Below are positions 28,001 through 43,000 of a stretch of DNA of 59,404 nt, piece by piece (the first letter of the stretch is position 1; every line of letters begins with the position of its first letter). The notes below the pieces were generated by a model that was given only the letters and a program-made list of their open reading frames with translations, was not told the origin of the DNA and ran no database searches. Source of the DNA: Reticulitermes lucifugus (lineage: Eukaryota > Arthropoda > Insecta > Blattodea > Rhinotermitidae). Position numbers and translations under genes: made by a program. The stretch is from contig JAKCWW010001721.1 of NCBI GenBank assembly GCA_026260175.1, positions 8,101-67,504 of the forward strand, read 5' to 3'.

Positions 28001-31000
28001 TCATTCACAAGCTCAGTAATAGATAAACATTGATCATCGAATCGATGGTCTGGCTGCTGCCCTGAAGGAGAGCCAGTAGAACCCAAGGAACAGGACTCAG
28101 GAGGTCCAGGGTCAGACTGGATGGGATGATGATAAAAAAAAATTCCTGTTGATTTTGGTATGTGAAGCCAAAAAAGTTCAGTACTGACAGCACACAATAA
28201 GGCTACACTATGTACTACAACTCTTGTTGCCAGGTGTCTATGTACCTTTATATTTGTAACCTTCATGTAATTCATGTCATCTTGTGAACTAGCAGTGAAA
28301 TATAGGTACATGATTTATCAGTTTATTAAATGTAAGATTATGCTCATTCATAATTTGTTCATGTGTTCAATCTGTCCGCTTTGTTGCGCATTTCAACTAC
28401 TTCAATACAAAAATTCATTATGTACACAATTATTTTCTTATTAGAATAAATAATGTCTTCTAATAATTTCATAGGTTATGTGAATCTCTAAGAGATGTAC
28501 AATTATGTTTGCCTTTTACTTGCTTATTCAATTCAAGTAAAGTAATTAAACAATCTGAAGTTTATTGGGAGAATTTTTCCATCTTACTACCCCATATTTG
28601 TTTCCCATGTAGCAAACGTTACAGTAAAGGTTATTTTATAATCACAGTAAAGGGGAAATATGTATTGCACTTTAAAATTCACAACAGAAAAAATATGCCA
28701 CACTTCAGAAAATGCTGAAAAACGACATAAAATAATATTTTGAAACTGAAAGTGTCAAAAACATTAAATTTTGAAAATTTAAGTAGTATATATGGTTGAG
28801 TGATCTCAGATTGTCACATGAGTGACTGTGATGATTAGTAATTTCTGAGATGTGACACCATGTAATTTTGCAGATACATTATAATATTTTAAAAAAATAT
28901 TTTGCCTCTACTTTGTAGATGGAGGCAAAAAGTTCCTCCAAAACACTGTCACCTCTCTACCAAACTACACGGTATCACATCCCAGAAGACAGTAACATTT
29001 AGTCACACTTCTGCCAACCTCGTATTAATTCAATAACCGTACGACTGATCCACCAATTATGTACTTGAATTCAAAGTCTTCCCTCATTTAACTTTCAGTT
29101 GCAGTGATGACAGTCCAATAAGTCATTTCAGGCTAACCTCAGTTTACTGCTGTAATCTACAGCCTCTTCTGGACATTTCGCCTTTACCAGACATGCCCTG
29201 CATTACTGCAGTGGTGCATGTGCTCAGCCCAGGCAGCAGAATGGAATAGTTGTAAAACACTACTATTATTACCCCAAAATTAAAACATGACTGCCTACCT
29301 CAGAGAATCAGGAGAATTAAAATCCCCTGTAGCAAAACAATTAAAATCATGCCACAAAAATACCTGAAATACTAGATTTAAAATCCCCCCCCCCCTACCA
29401 AGTGATATGGTTACAGCATAATATAAAATGCATACACCATTTCTGCATTAAAGCATTTGAAATGCTTACTGTATATATATATGAACACATTAACACACTT
29501 ACCCACAAATCTCCCTGGTTGTGCATTATGAATGTAATGTGATAAAAAGTACATCACTGTTTAAATGTCTGATGTTACCAAAGTCAGAACAATTGTAGGA
29601 TCTATTGGGACATCCAGCTTGTCTGTTTGTTTCTTACATTGCTGAACAATAACTAATCAGCTGCTAGATTATTCATTGTCAGATAACAACATGATCAGAA
29701 TTATGAGTCAAGAGGGACGCAGGAAAAATTGCCATGGCCTATTACACTCCATTAGTGCAAAGCCTTGAAACTGTAATAGAAAACTGTTCAGAACAAAATT
29801 TACTAAGAAAACATCTTCCATTCATGTAAAAAAATATGGTGACCATTTAGGATATATCACAGTTTATGAAGGTCACCGTAGTGAAGCCTGGGAGGTTGTG
29901 ATGGACTGAACATGTGACTGAGGAAACAAAACTGCCAAAATAATTTTAGTGAAGAAAAGCCTTGGAAAGTGGCCCTTTGCAAAAACACGAGAAGATTAAT
30001 ATTCAGATGGCTCTCAGGGAAATTGGTTGTTTTGAAGGTGCAGGCAACAGGCTCATAATCAAGTCCAATTGCAGAATCTTGTCAGTTGGTTGGTTGGTTG
30101 ATTGGTCAGTTTGTTGGTTGGTCAGATGGTGAGCCAGTCAGTCAGTCAGTTAGTTAGTTAGGTGGGTGGGAAGCAGGCAGGTAGGTAGGTAGGTTGGCAT
30201 GTCAGTGGATAGGTGGGTGGGTATTATGGCACATGTCCGGAGGGACTGAGAAATTGTACAGAATTTTACTCAGAATAGCTCATTACAGTGCCAAGATTAA
30301 AACCATGTATTTGCTAAATGCCAGTCTAGGTTACTTCACTACAATGTTTTGAATGCAGAGATTATATACAATCAGAAGAAATGAGAACAATGATCATGCA
30401 AGATGACTATATCAATATTTTGAAGGCGGCAATGTCCTGGCATGACCTGGAAAGACTCACAGACATCATAAAATGTTTCCAGTCAGGATATTGAGACTGT
30501 GCCACTTTAGGCCATTATCTCTTTACCAACCAGCTCAGTCACAAGAATGTGTAATGAGGAAGGTATTTCTCATGGGAGAAAGTTACATGTGACTTACACA
30601 GTTTCCAGTACAGTCTGTGACAAAATCTGATCCTTCAATTGCTGACCAAGATAAGAAACTGTATGAACATGTAATATTTATACTGTAAATACATGTGTAC
30701 ATATATTTTATATTTTAAATATGCTGGAGACCAGTTTCAAAAAGAACACCAAAAACAAACTAAAAACTGTGCATCAAATAATTAATCTTTCATTCATTCT
30801 TTAGTGTAACTAATATTAAGACATGCAGGCTATAGGAGAGAAGAGGGATCAAGACATGGATGTGCTAGGAAAAGACGGGTGTGTCGGTGGGTTGCAGCAA
30901 CAGGCAGGCAGTAGCGAGTCCCATGCACGTCACCTACTCACTTCTCATCCTCCTTCAGTGTCGATGGCATATGCCTCTCAAGACCATCAGTTACCAATGC

Positions 31001-34000
31001 GTCATACACTAGTGACTGCACCAGCGACTTGTCACCTGAAATCCACAATTACTCACTGCTTCAAAATAATAATAACAGTGAAAAAATAAATTTTACGTTG
31101 TGTTCACCGTGCATTTTGATAACATTCAACAATTAATCCAACAAATGCACCCCAATTCTTAGTTATGTTCATTAACCCTACACATGTTTCAGCTGCAACA
31201 GAGCCATCATCAGGGGTTCAAGGTCACGTTCACTTTAACATTCACTGTTCCAACCAGTGACAGCCACACCAACAAGACACCAATAACAAAAACAGGGCAC
31301 GGACAACAATATTTGTACACAAACCAATTGCAAGCAATGTTTAATAATTTTTAACAAGTTTAACGACATTGTATTATCAACTTTTACGTTTTTAACCCAA
31401 GACAAAACGAACCTACGCCAGACATTTAAAAGATAAGGTTGTATAAATGGAAACAGTGAGTGTTATCAACTGTTAACAGAAAATTTACATACATTGTGGT
31501 ATGTAAGTGGTGAAACCAAATGGAACAGTGAATGTAATCTGTGGTCTTCTGGGTAATTACATGGCGTCGTGTGGTAATTATTTACCACATGACGCCATGT
31601 AATTACCCAGAAGACCACAGATTACATCAACATCGCGGCGGAAGCCTGAAATCAAGGTTGGAACAGTGAATGTTAAAGTGAACGTGACCTTGAACCGCTG
31701 ATGATGGCTCTGTTGCAGCCAAAACATGTGTAGGGTTAATGAACATAACTAAGAATTGGGGTGTATTTGTTGGTTTAATTGTTGAGTGATAAAATACTTT
31801 CAACAGTCATGAGGTCGCATACAGAAGTTCCATAGATTGACACTCCCATACCTCAATTACACTATGTACTATGTTCCCCCTTGAAATATTTCTCTATATC
31901 CTCCTCGCATCATCCAGGAATTCTGTCTTCAGGTATGTTGGTAGCAATAACCATATGACATCCTATGCAAGTGATAAAGGTCTTAGGCCTGATGACATAG
32001 GTCAGAGGGGTACAACATGCTACAGGATGGACACAGGGAGAGTGCATGTATAATGCTACTCATTTTTAACCTAAGTGCTACATGAAGAAGGGTGAACAAC
32101 ACCACACCCAGACAGCTTTATCCCCGGGAAAGAGCCCGGCACCCATTGTAGAAGAGGCTGGGTGAGCTCCAGGGCCAGTCTGAAGGTGTATGGAGAAGAT
32201 AAAATCTCTTGCCCCCATCGGGGTTCGAACCCCGGACCGTCCATCACATAGCATCTTGCTATAATGACTATGCTATCCTGGCACCTAAGTCAGATGGGGC
32301 TGGAGAATAATAAACTGCATGTAGTAGGAACAGAGTGGGAAGGTTGAGTATCATTATCTGCACTACCCATCAGACTTCTTTCTGTGGCTTCAGTAGAATC
32401 TTGACAGTGGAACTATACACTCAATCTTTATTGCAATGTCTTCCTCTTCCATGCCTCTACCATTTTTTTTAAACACGCCTCCTTATTTGGACCACTGTTC
32501 CTTATTCAGAATTTTCTTCTATTTTGGAACTCTACATGCTTGTCCTTAATCCTGTTTCATATTTATAATCTCCTACATTTTTGGAATTCTCTCACTTCTT
32601 ACCAATCCCCTTATTTCTTCTGAACCCTGATCCTGTTTCAAACCCATTTCTTCTTTTTAACACTATGTAACTGTAATAAACTATATTATGGCATATTTTC
32701 TTTCCCACTTAATGCTTTGCTCACTGTATGCCTGCTGGTGCCAAAGCTCAAACCAGATAAATTTGCCACAACATGCAGTTGGAAGTGTGAGGCAGGGGGT
32801 AGGGAAGGAAAAATATACTAATGATCACAACATAACAACTCAAACAATATTACATGATACTTTGTCACTGGAAGGTAGGAACAATATGCTTGTACAAAAG
32901 TGTGTGTTCAAGCAGAGAGTTTGCTAAGCAAATTCTGAGGTTTCCACACTGGTATAGCTGAGAATTCTGTTCTTCTGGAATATGACACTGTGTTGCAGGG
33001 TAATTTGGGCCCAACATTTCAAAGGAGTGTACTCTCATCATTTTTGGTGGTCACTACGTTCTGGTAGAATGCATTCTTTATGTTATCCACTCTTCCAGAA
33101 TTTACTAACCACTGAAAATGAAGACAGTACATTCCTTTGAAATGCTGGGACCCAATTACCGTGTGGTGCGGCATCATACCGCTGATGAATGGAATACTTG
33201 GGGAGCTTGCTATTTGCAAACAGTGAGGAGCATAGCAACCATGTTTGCCATAAAGTCATTCTGTGTCTAGTATCTTTATTAGTAACATAATTTAAATATT
33301 CTGCATGCAGAAGCAAGCTTGCTCAGGGTTTCACTGGAGTTTGAAATAGTGCAGATGGGTGGGTGGTGCATTCTTTCAGAGCAACGCGATCATGTCTGTA
33401 TGGAATGAGGACTGTGTACCAATTGTGGTGATGGAAAAGTGGGAAGATTAGAGTATGGTAATTTTTCAGTTTAATATCGTGCATCATGGGAGACTTATAT
33501 GGTGCAGGTTATAAAAACCAGTTTCCTTTGCAGGTAAGTACGTAAACTTTAGTTGTTGCAGCAGCTATGTTTTGCTGTATTAGAACAAGCAGGGACTAAA
33601 ACATTGCATCAGATGTTTAGTACTTCTGCTTCTGGAATGTCACAAGTTCAAAAACCAGACACTGGATGTTCAGACTGAGATTCAAGGTTTTCCTCAGTCC
33701 TTCAAGAAAAATACTGGAACAGTGCCTCAAATTAAAATATGACCATTTCTTTCCACATCCTTGTCATTTTATTATTCATCAATCATCCTTTCATTTGACA
33801 CTACATAGTCTGATCTACTGAAACATCATTAAAATAACTCTGATGATTGTCATCCTATTGTGCTTTTATCTTCATCAATACAAACACAGGTTCAGCCTAA
33901 ACACAAACCTTATTTTATTTCAAATTGTTAAGCTACAAGTTTTGATCCTATACATGGATCATCAAACACACGAGGTGAATAAAACACTGAAAGATACACG

Positions 34001-37000
34001 TAAAAATACCCAATCAACAAAGCAGACTCTATTTCAAAATAAGAATTACACATTTAACACATCACCTGAAAGATTTTATAGGATACAAAAAGTGGAATCA
34101 GAACATCAGATATAGTAATTCACCACTACAGAACTCACATCTCATGTAAGGTAATTATTGAACAGAAAATCAACATGCAACCAGAACTAAAACACACTAC
34201 AACTAATTAAAATAGTTTTAACAGAAAGAAAATAAACATCCAACATTAGCTACTGTCATGATATTTTTAAATAAATCTCAGTACATATAAAAACTGTAAA
34301 TTATTATATCTCACTATCCTAGTGTATCACATAATATGCACTTTTTACCTCTTACATATTGTTTTTATACAAATCCTATTGATGAACCACGAATAAGATC
34401 GAAACATGTAGCTTAACAATTGAAATAAAATAAGAGCTGTGTTTGGACTGAACCTGTGTAATGAATGATCATTAAATAAACCAAGAATTAATAAATAAGA
34501 ATACAGGCAGAGAATTCTTAATTTTACTATTATAACAGGTCAGAACAGTTTAAAAATTAGTTTGTCTCTCTGAATCTCAAATACTTTTCCTTAGTATCAT
34601 GTTTTCAAGTACCGGTAATTTTAGCTATTCTCTCAGCATAAGATACCATTTTGCCATTATACAAAACAGTTGGCAAAGTAAGGGTATGAAGATAGAACAC
34701 AATACTTTCAGTAGTAAACACTATACCAACACATGCACTTCCTATTAAAACATTAATAGTTTTAAAAAACCAAGCCCTACATATGTTTCAGGGGCAAATA
34801 GCGTTCCACAGAACTAGTGTTAATAAACATGCACGGTGAAAATAATATTAAGTACAATACTTTCAGGTATTCTCTTGTGATCAAGACCCGTTTGTGTCAC
34901 AATCCACTGACTTACAGAAGTAAGAGTCCTTCTCTGTTTTCTTCATGTTGTGTGGTCCGTCCTTTAGTGGGGAGCGTGGCCGGAGTGACATCCACTTCCA
35001 GCCTGGCTTGCCAGCCTTTGACAAGAACCACAGCACTTGTTCTTCGGGTGTCTTGAAACGGTGTTCAGACATCGAATTGTATTCACAGTAGACCCTGTAG
35101 CAAAAATTTGTTTTTGTTTTCACTGAAGAGCAAGCTGCAATATACAAACAGCACTGTCAAAAAATCATATTTCAAAATTAGAGACTTCTGGGATGTGACG
35201 CCATACAGTTCGGTAGACAGATACTACAGTGACGAAGATTTTTAGCTTTCTTCAGCTTGTGAAGGATGACCATGAAGATAATGGGCATATAGCACATCTC
35301 CTATGAGTGTGCCAGGTCTACATTCCACTGAGAAAGGGAACGAACAGCACCATCACCATATCCATCTTTATCAACTGGACAAGTCAGGCATGGTAGAAAA
35401 CAAACTGGTACTCATCTACCGAAGTACTTGCACATAGCATCACATCCCACAAGGATATAATCTTCACACTCAAAAGCATTAGAACCCCAAACCTCAGTCA
35501 TAATTCAATTGCCACTGTCAGTCTTGTAACACCTTCACACTTCCAAGAGAATACTGCACATGTAAATTAAGTCATCACTTCATGAAAGTTGCAACACCAA
35601 ATTCTGTCAGCAGAAACTAATATGTCTTTTGGTATGCATGACAAATTCTCTCTGCAATGAGAATGAAATGTTTCCAGCCCTGCCCATCATTCCCTGCACT
35701 CCTCGCAAAGCCTTTTACCATCTCTGCAGCATGCTGTTCATTATGTACCGTAACACAGCATACCCATTTTCATGTCTTTACATTAAATTAGCCTGCCCAC
35801 CACTCTGATTTCGAAGCACACAATCAATTTCATTAAAAGTTATTAGAATTAATAAATACACATGCATATATGTGTACCATATGCTTATGTATTTATCAGA
35901 AGATTGTATTCTCTGGGATGAGATGCTACATAGCTTGTTAAACAGCTGGATAGAAAGTTTTGTTAAGAACCTGCTGCCTCCAAATTCCACTCAAGATGCC
36001 AAGATTCCTCCAAAGCATTGCTACCAATATACCACACTACAGAGCAGCCCTGCTCAACCTTTTATGTGGTGCAGGAAACTTCAGCAAAATTTGATCTACA
36101 TGCAAGCAACATGAAATTCAATACAGAGAATGAAGATAGAGTATCTAAACATGTAATTATATGCATAATTTTACCTGTGTGTTCTGCTATGCATCATGTG
36201 CAATAACAAATACACTGATAATAATTAAAGAATTTATAAAAAAAAAAGCAATTCACAACCTAAGCTAATGTGTTACTACTTTTAGCATATTTTTACAAAA
36301 TGAATTAACAATGTAACATATGTCTCCATAAATAAACAGCTCATAAGTCTTCAAAATTGCTTTCAAATTATATTTCAGGTTTGCGAGCAAAAGGGTTAAA
36401 ATACATCTTCTCATTTCAGATATCGCTGCAGGCAACATAACACTGTGTCACGGGCAACATGTTGCCCATGAGCTACAGGTTGAGCGGGTCTGCTATACAG
36501 TGTCAAAACCAGAAGAGAGTAATCTTGATGCTAATAGCATGAGGACCTCACATCCACAAGCATATTCTCCTCCCTTTGAACTGGCACATTTCCATGTCCT
36601 GTTTTGGTTAAAGAAACACAACAGTCTGAAAGCTGGCTTTGCCCTGTCAAAATGCAGAAGTATGGTCCTACTCTGTTGGGCCCAGTGCATGGATCAGTAT
36701 CATCTAATACACCAAATGGAGTAGGTTCCATACTGCTATGTGATAAAAGAATGCTGTGTTTCTTTAACCACAATAGGACAGTGAAAAAGGTATGATGTAT
36801 GAGTCAGTTTAAGAACACACCTGTCACAAAGCTTTAGACACACATCTTTCTGTTTGTTAGTATGCATATACACTTGCACAAGTACTTATTTAGTTTTTAG
36901 GTATCTATTACATTAAGTTACATTTGGTTACCTGGTAAAACTAATTTAAAATGTACAATTATCAAATAGGTAAATAAGCTCAGATAGAGAAAAGATGTGG

Positions 37001-40000
37001 AAATCTCACCACAAAAAAAAAAGTTTTTTTTTTCATTCTTACCTATTTGGAATCATAAAACAAATGAGTGATCAATTCCTGTTATTTAATATGGCTGTTA
37101 CAACTACAGAAGTTATATGGTTTCAAATAACATTCCTGAAGGAGATGGTGACCTGTCTGACTGCACCATGAAACACCTATCACAATAACTTGTAACACAG
37201 CTCAGTACAAACTCGGCACATCCTAAATGGAAGTCTAGACTCAATTGTGAAGCGTTCTGATAATGGTCCATTAGACATAGCAAGACTGGACTTAGCGCAG
37301 TGAGTGTAGTGACTAGGCTACAGGCTGGAACTGAGGAACTGTTCTCTGTGGGGGAAACCGATATTCATTTTGATATTATATGTCTTCTGTGCAATAGATG
37401 TATGTACATAAGTTTTATTACCAACAAATTGCACAACAAATTTCACTTATCCACATATATAGGAGGCTACTCCAACATGTTTCGGCCATTTCTTATAGTC
37501 ATCTTCAGGGAGCACTGATTTACAAAGGATATATGTGGAATTGAAATGTACCTGTGTCGGCAGTAAATGGTAAAAAACATTGTAACTATATTATTACAAT
37601 ATCCATATGTAGTATTGACAATATATATAGATTAAAATTAGACAGGACTCAAAAATCAAGTGCATCCAAACATCTGAAATTGATAAATTCACTTCGAGCT
37701 TGTTGAGTGGTAAGTCCTGTATATCGTCAAGCTGTGTGCACTACGAACGCACACGAGTTCATTAGAGAGTGCCCGTTCATAGTGCATACAGCCTGATGAT
37801 ATACAGGACTTACCACTCAAGAAGCTTGAAGTGAATTTATCAGTTTCACATGTTTGGACGCACTCAATTTTAATTTGAGTCCTGTAAAATTTTAATCTGT
37901 ATATATTGATAACACCACACATGAATATTGTAATAATATATTCACAATGTATTTTACCATTTACTACCGATAAAGTTAAATTTTAACATCATATATATAC
38001 TTTGCATATCAGTGCTCCCTGAAGATGGCTACATAAAATAGCCGAAACATGTTTGAGTAGCCTGCTACATATGTGGATAAGTGAAATCTGTTGTGCACTT
38101 TGTTGGTAATAAAACTTATTTATAGATTCTTATTTTCTTCACTGCATTTAGTCTGGCTCTGAGATCCATCCAACCCCCTATCCAATGGGTACCAGGGGCT
38201 CATTTCCTGTGAGTAAATAAGTTTGGGTCTGAGAATGAACACTCATCACCATCTCATGATGAGGTTAAGAATGTGTGGCACTCAACCTACACTCCCTTAT
38301 AGATCTTCATAATATGGTACTGAATGAAGTGCTGGGGCAACTTCAGCTTCACCTCTGCTGCATTTCTGGACTTTTTCTGATCTGGTATTCTTAACACAGG
38401 ACTAAAGAAAGTCCTTTTTTGGAAGATGTACCGAGATTTACATGTCATTAGAACAGTGATATAGTATAGGATCTTAGCATTTGGTATTGTGTTTGGAATA
38501 TAAGGCGATGGATAAAGTCCAGGAATGTAGTAACACTAAACAAGCTGGCATGTTACTGCAACAGCAGTATGCTTACTTCTGTGATAGACCAAATAAGATA
38601 AGACAGTATAAATGAAACTGTAAAAACATGGAAAACAAAACCTTCTCAAAATGGCTTAGAAGGTGGAAAGAAACTTTATAAACAGATATTTAAACAGCTG
38701 AAAGCTGGAAGTTATTAGAAGCACTACTTAACAATCCATTAATTGAACACTTACCAATCTGGATGAACTTTCCAATTAGAGCCTTTGAAATATTCGGTAA
38801 CTGCAATACATAAGAACAGAAATTTACAGAAAATATGCATAAACTTAACATGAACAAATACACATGATGAAAAGGAAATACATAAACAACAGTAGAGTTA
38901 CATGGCTAGACATTTGTCACTTACTGAACTAACATTAACTGAAATAAATTAAAATATTATAATGTTTTGTAACATTTGTTGACATCAGCATGAGTCACTT
39001 ATTCCTTAAATAACCCATCTGCCCAATAGTATTATAAATTAATGCTCAATATGTTTCTTCATTCCGCTTTTATGAACATATTTAAGTGAATGTAAGTAAA
39101 AGGTATAAAGGAGAATGAGATGGGTATGGCATGTGGCATGCATGAGAATGAAGATAAATGCATACAGGAATATGGAGGAAACCCCTGAAGGAAGGAGACT
39201 GCTTGGAATATACAGGTGTAAATGAGAGGATAATATTAAAATGGATCTCAAAGGAATGTGATGGGAAGGTGTGAACTTAACTCGTGTGGCTCAAAACAGG
39301 GACTAGCATAGGGCTCTTGTGAACATGTTAATGAATTTTGGGGATTCCATAAAATGCATGAAATTTCGTAAGCAGCTGAAGAACTATTAGTTTCTCAAGA
39401 AGTACACTGCTCCATATAGCTAAGTGTAAAATAAACAGCAAAACATAAAACAAATTCTATTCCTTACATACTTCCTTCCTCCTCATTTATAAACATGCAT
39501 TCTGATACGCTCTTCTGTATTTCATTACTTTCAGTCTTGTGTACAGAACTTTATTGAGATTAACATTATTGACATTAACCTCTTGACCTTTCATTTTCAG
39601 AGACTGGGTGTGATGTACGTCTGTTTCTGGGCTATAGCTGTGTTGTGTTTTAAAGCTGTTCCAACATTTTGGCATACATTCAAATTATCATCTTCAGGGT
39701 AAGCACGAGGGCCACGTACTTGTATTCCACAACAGTACAACACACAACACAGCTACTCCATAAAAGCAGAAATCACTGCACACTTGCACTTACCAAAAAC
39801 AAATGAAGTATTGTGTCTTTATATTTACATTTTTATACTGCATTGCATTCTGCAGTCCCACAGATTTATGTTTCATAAATCATGCAGAATAATATTTTAT
39901 ATGATATTATAAAGATATCATGCAAATTCTCTACAAACTTCTGTGTCCAAAACAGAATTCAGCAACCAAATATATAGTAACAGATAATTATTAGGGTTGC

Positions 40001-43000
40001 CAACTCTGTTACATAGGATTCTGCGAGGTTTAAGAATGGCATTAGCATTACAATTGTTTCTGTGTCAGTATCCTAAACCACAATATGACAATGACCACAA
40101 GACATGGTGATTAAATCAAACACTCGACTGAAACAGATATGAAAATAGCTTGCAACTTTTATATCTCACTTACCAGGAATAATGTTGCTGGCTGAAACCA
40201 AATTAATTGTTTCTGGAATAACATGTTTTCACTGTTATGATGTGGAGGGGTATATTACAAAGTACGAGATAGAAGGCAATAGTTTACCTTTATTGGGACA
40301 TACAATATTGTCTGTTCTGGCAGATTCCTGCCTGAACCAGGAGGGTTGGCAACCCTAGTGTTATTCATCAGAAGTTTAGTACTAGGGAGTATGCCCATCC
40401 TAGGTAATGAAACATGGCTGATTTGACATATAATGGTGTAAACGTTATGTACTGTATATCTAGACAGGTCGCATTCCTCTGTCCCATAAGCGCACAAACA
40501 CAACTTCTGTTGCTTGTAGTCTTCCCTCACCTTGAATTTACATAAGATTCCACAGCCAATTAGTGAATGAAGAAGAGTTATTGTATTACTGAAAGCAATG
40601 TTACAGCTCCTTGTACATTCAGCCTAGAAACATCTGTACAAATTCCTGCAATGGCAGATAACAGCAACTTCTTTGTCAGACAACACAACTCACTGTACAC
40701 CCATTTATGTAGTAATAATACCCATGTTATTAACAACCCACACAGATAAGGATCCATTAAAAAATTATTTTATTATTTTCAGCCCAACAACTGAATAAGA
40801 CTTGCACATACAAACTCATAAAAACCAATTTATTTATACCTACGAGTGTAATAAGATGAATAAAGTGAGCTGAACAGAAAATTAACAGAAAGTTTACATA
40901 CAGTGATCCTTCATCCAACAAGCAGTTAGGGGGTGTGATCATGGCGTGTTGAGCAAAATCACTTTGCACAAAATTCTATGGGAAAAATGGGGTTACATAA
41001 ACACAGAAACTTATGGATCCCCTCCCAGTGGTTAAAACACATTTACACAGTGCTTGAGTAGCTGATGCTGCCACCTTCCACGGTGGCTAAGTGACTGACT
41101 GCCTCCATTTATGTGGTTCAGCTTCCGGAAACTTCTTTTCCCCACACATTTAATTATCTTTAAACACACACAATCAAAACCATGCTGGGCAAAATCACGT
41201 TGGGTGTGGGGTTACTGTACATCACTTCAGTAAAAAAAAATCATCACTTAAGAAATGTTATTGGAAAAGTTACTGTTCAAAATAATTGCTCCAAGTTATG
41301 AACAGACTTTTTGAACACATATCTCTTGTAACTTGAGGAATGAGTGTACTTGACTGCTGCAAAATAAACAGCTGTACTTTCAGAACAGTTTCAGCTATCA
41401 AAATGTTGTCTTACTGCCATGTCAATGATTCAAATAATTTCTTCCTCAGAACATACAACTAGTCACTCAAAAGAGAGATAATGTTCTCCAGCAGTTCTAG
41501 ATGTTGAATTATAGGAAGTTTGAACTTCTAATCATTTTATGGCATTTATTAAATATTATAAATGCCATAAAATCTTAAATGACATGTGAGAATACTGGTA
41601 CATGATACTAAAATCTTGGAAAATGTATAAAATGGTTTGCAATATAAACAGAACTAAATTTGTCTAGGTGCACTATAACTCCGCCTTTTTCTCATAAAAT
41701 AAAGGAAACAAGAACAAAGTATTCCCACAAAACTGGTTCCAAATAATGTTACCGTTTTACTAAAATTGTTTTTGTGAACTAAGTTATTAGTTTTATAATG
41801 TTGATGTGACTATCCCTATGACCACGCTCCACAGTTTTGGTGCAGCTCTACCTAGAGACCCAGCAGTGTAAGGTTTGCTGCCTTAATGATGCAAATGGAC
41901 CCAATTTCTGACATGTAGTAGTTTTACAACAGTTGCGATGACAGAGTACAAATAGTCTTAATCTAAAATATTTTATGTTCAATAATCTGACAACATACTG
42001 AAGTACTAGCTTTCATTATCTATTTTACAGTGAAGAAGCTGGATGGTCCCTCAGTCTGACAATGCAACCAACATATCACTGTAACAAGACAGGCAAGGTA
42101 CGAATAAACGTAACACTGAGGTACTTTTGCATAACCACTGTTGCCATGGAAAAGCAATAAGTATCACATATTATAAGTGTGTGTCTGTAGCCTTAGTTAT
42201 CCAGTGTGCAAAGGGCATGCGCCTGATTATATAGTCATCAGTGGCCTGTCTGGTTTTACCACATTTTTGCACATTATCTCACAACCGGCACGATTTTCAG
42301 AAAAAAAGTTATTGAACATAAAATGTGTGTTTTGATTTTCTCTACAACTTTTGTCTGAAACATTTCTTATTCTAAGAAGAATTCAGTGACATATTATCAT
42401 AAATGTACATAGGACATCACGTAAAATACCCATTATTCTTGTCAGATTTTAATGAAACTTGAATTTTCTTGACAGATTTTAAAAAAATACTCAAATATCA
42501 AAGTTCATGAAAATCCATCCAGTGGGAGCAGAGTTGTTCCATGTGGATGGACAGACAGACATGATGAAGCTAACAGTTGCTTTCTCAACTTTGCGAACGT
42601 GCCTAAAAACTATCATATTATAAAATGTTGCAAATGACCTTGAATTTGGACAGATTCTTAAATATAGCAGAAGAAATGGAAAGCATACATGCAAAGCCAG
42701 CCAATACTTCTCACAGCCCTAAGCAAAACTTGGGACTTGACACTCCTTCATCAACCTCAACCCCCACTGACTGCCCACTTACAAAATAAAGGCTATCTTG
42801 TCAGTTCTGTGAAGTCCAGGCATCAAAATACTACATTCCTCCTTCCTGACTTTTCCCACCCCCAAAGTTTTACCATTCCAGACAATTACCAATTTGTCCA
42901 CCAGCCCTGGATACATGACAACTCATCCAAGTTAGGGTCCACCATAAGGCTATTTTGAACATGTACCTGCCATTCCATGGGCATGGACAGTTACTTGGTT

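Larger units (their letters stand above)
19729..30941 (-). other. 11-kb intron between exons k and l
   Basis: It holds foldback FB1, the LINE relic with 112-bp repeats, two SINE family 2 copies, several family M MITEs, and a LINE 3' relic at its 5' side. No exon was recognised, and the flanking phases (2/2) need none. Confidence 0.6.
31116..31796. repeat. Foldback element FB2 (about 0.68 kb)
   Basis: The arms mirror each other from ATTTTGATAACATTCAACAA on the left to the matching complement ending near 31,796. The centre (31,533-31,625) is an almost perfect palindrome, with TGTAATCTGTGGTCTTCTGG on one side and its complement on the other. The arms carry the hammerhead-like motifs at 31,174 and 31,693. 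Confidence 0.8.
37405..38125. repeat. Foldback element FB4 (about 0.72 kb)
   Basis: The left arm starts near ATAAGTTTTATTACCAACAA and the right arm ends with TTGGTAATAAAACTTAT. The arms pair through CACTTATCCACATAT/ATATGTGGATAAGTG and through an inner block at 37,680-37,860 (TGATATACAGGACTTACCAC and its complement). Both arms carry hammerhead-like motifs. Confidence 0.8.

Noticed and set aside
30823..31089. Plus-strand ORF of 88 codons
   Set aside because: It overlaps alpha-2/delta exon k on the other strand and has no features of its own.
36490..36795. ORFs on both strands with an imperfect inverted TTTCTTTAACC pair
   Set aside because: It is probably a degraded foldback element, but the arms are too short and mismatched to define ends.
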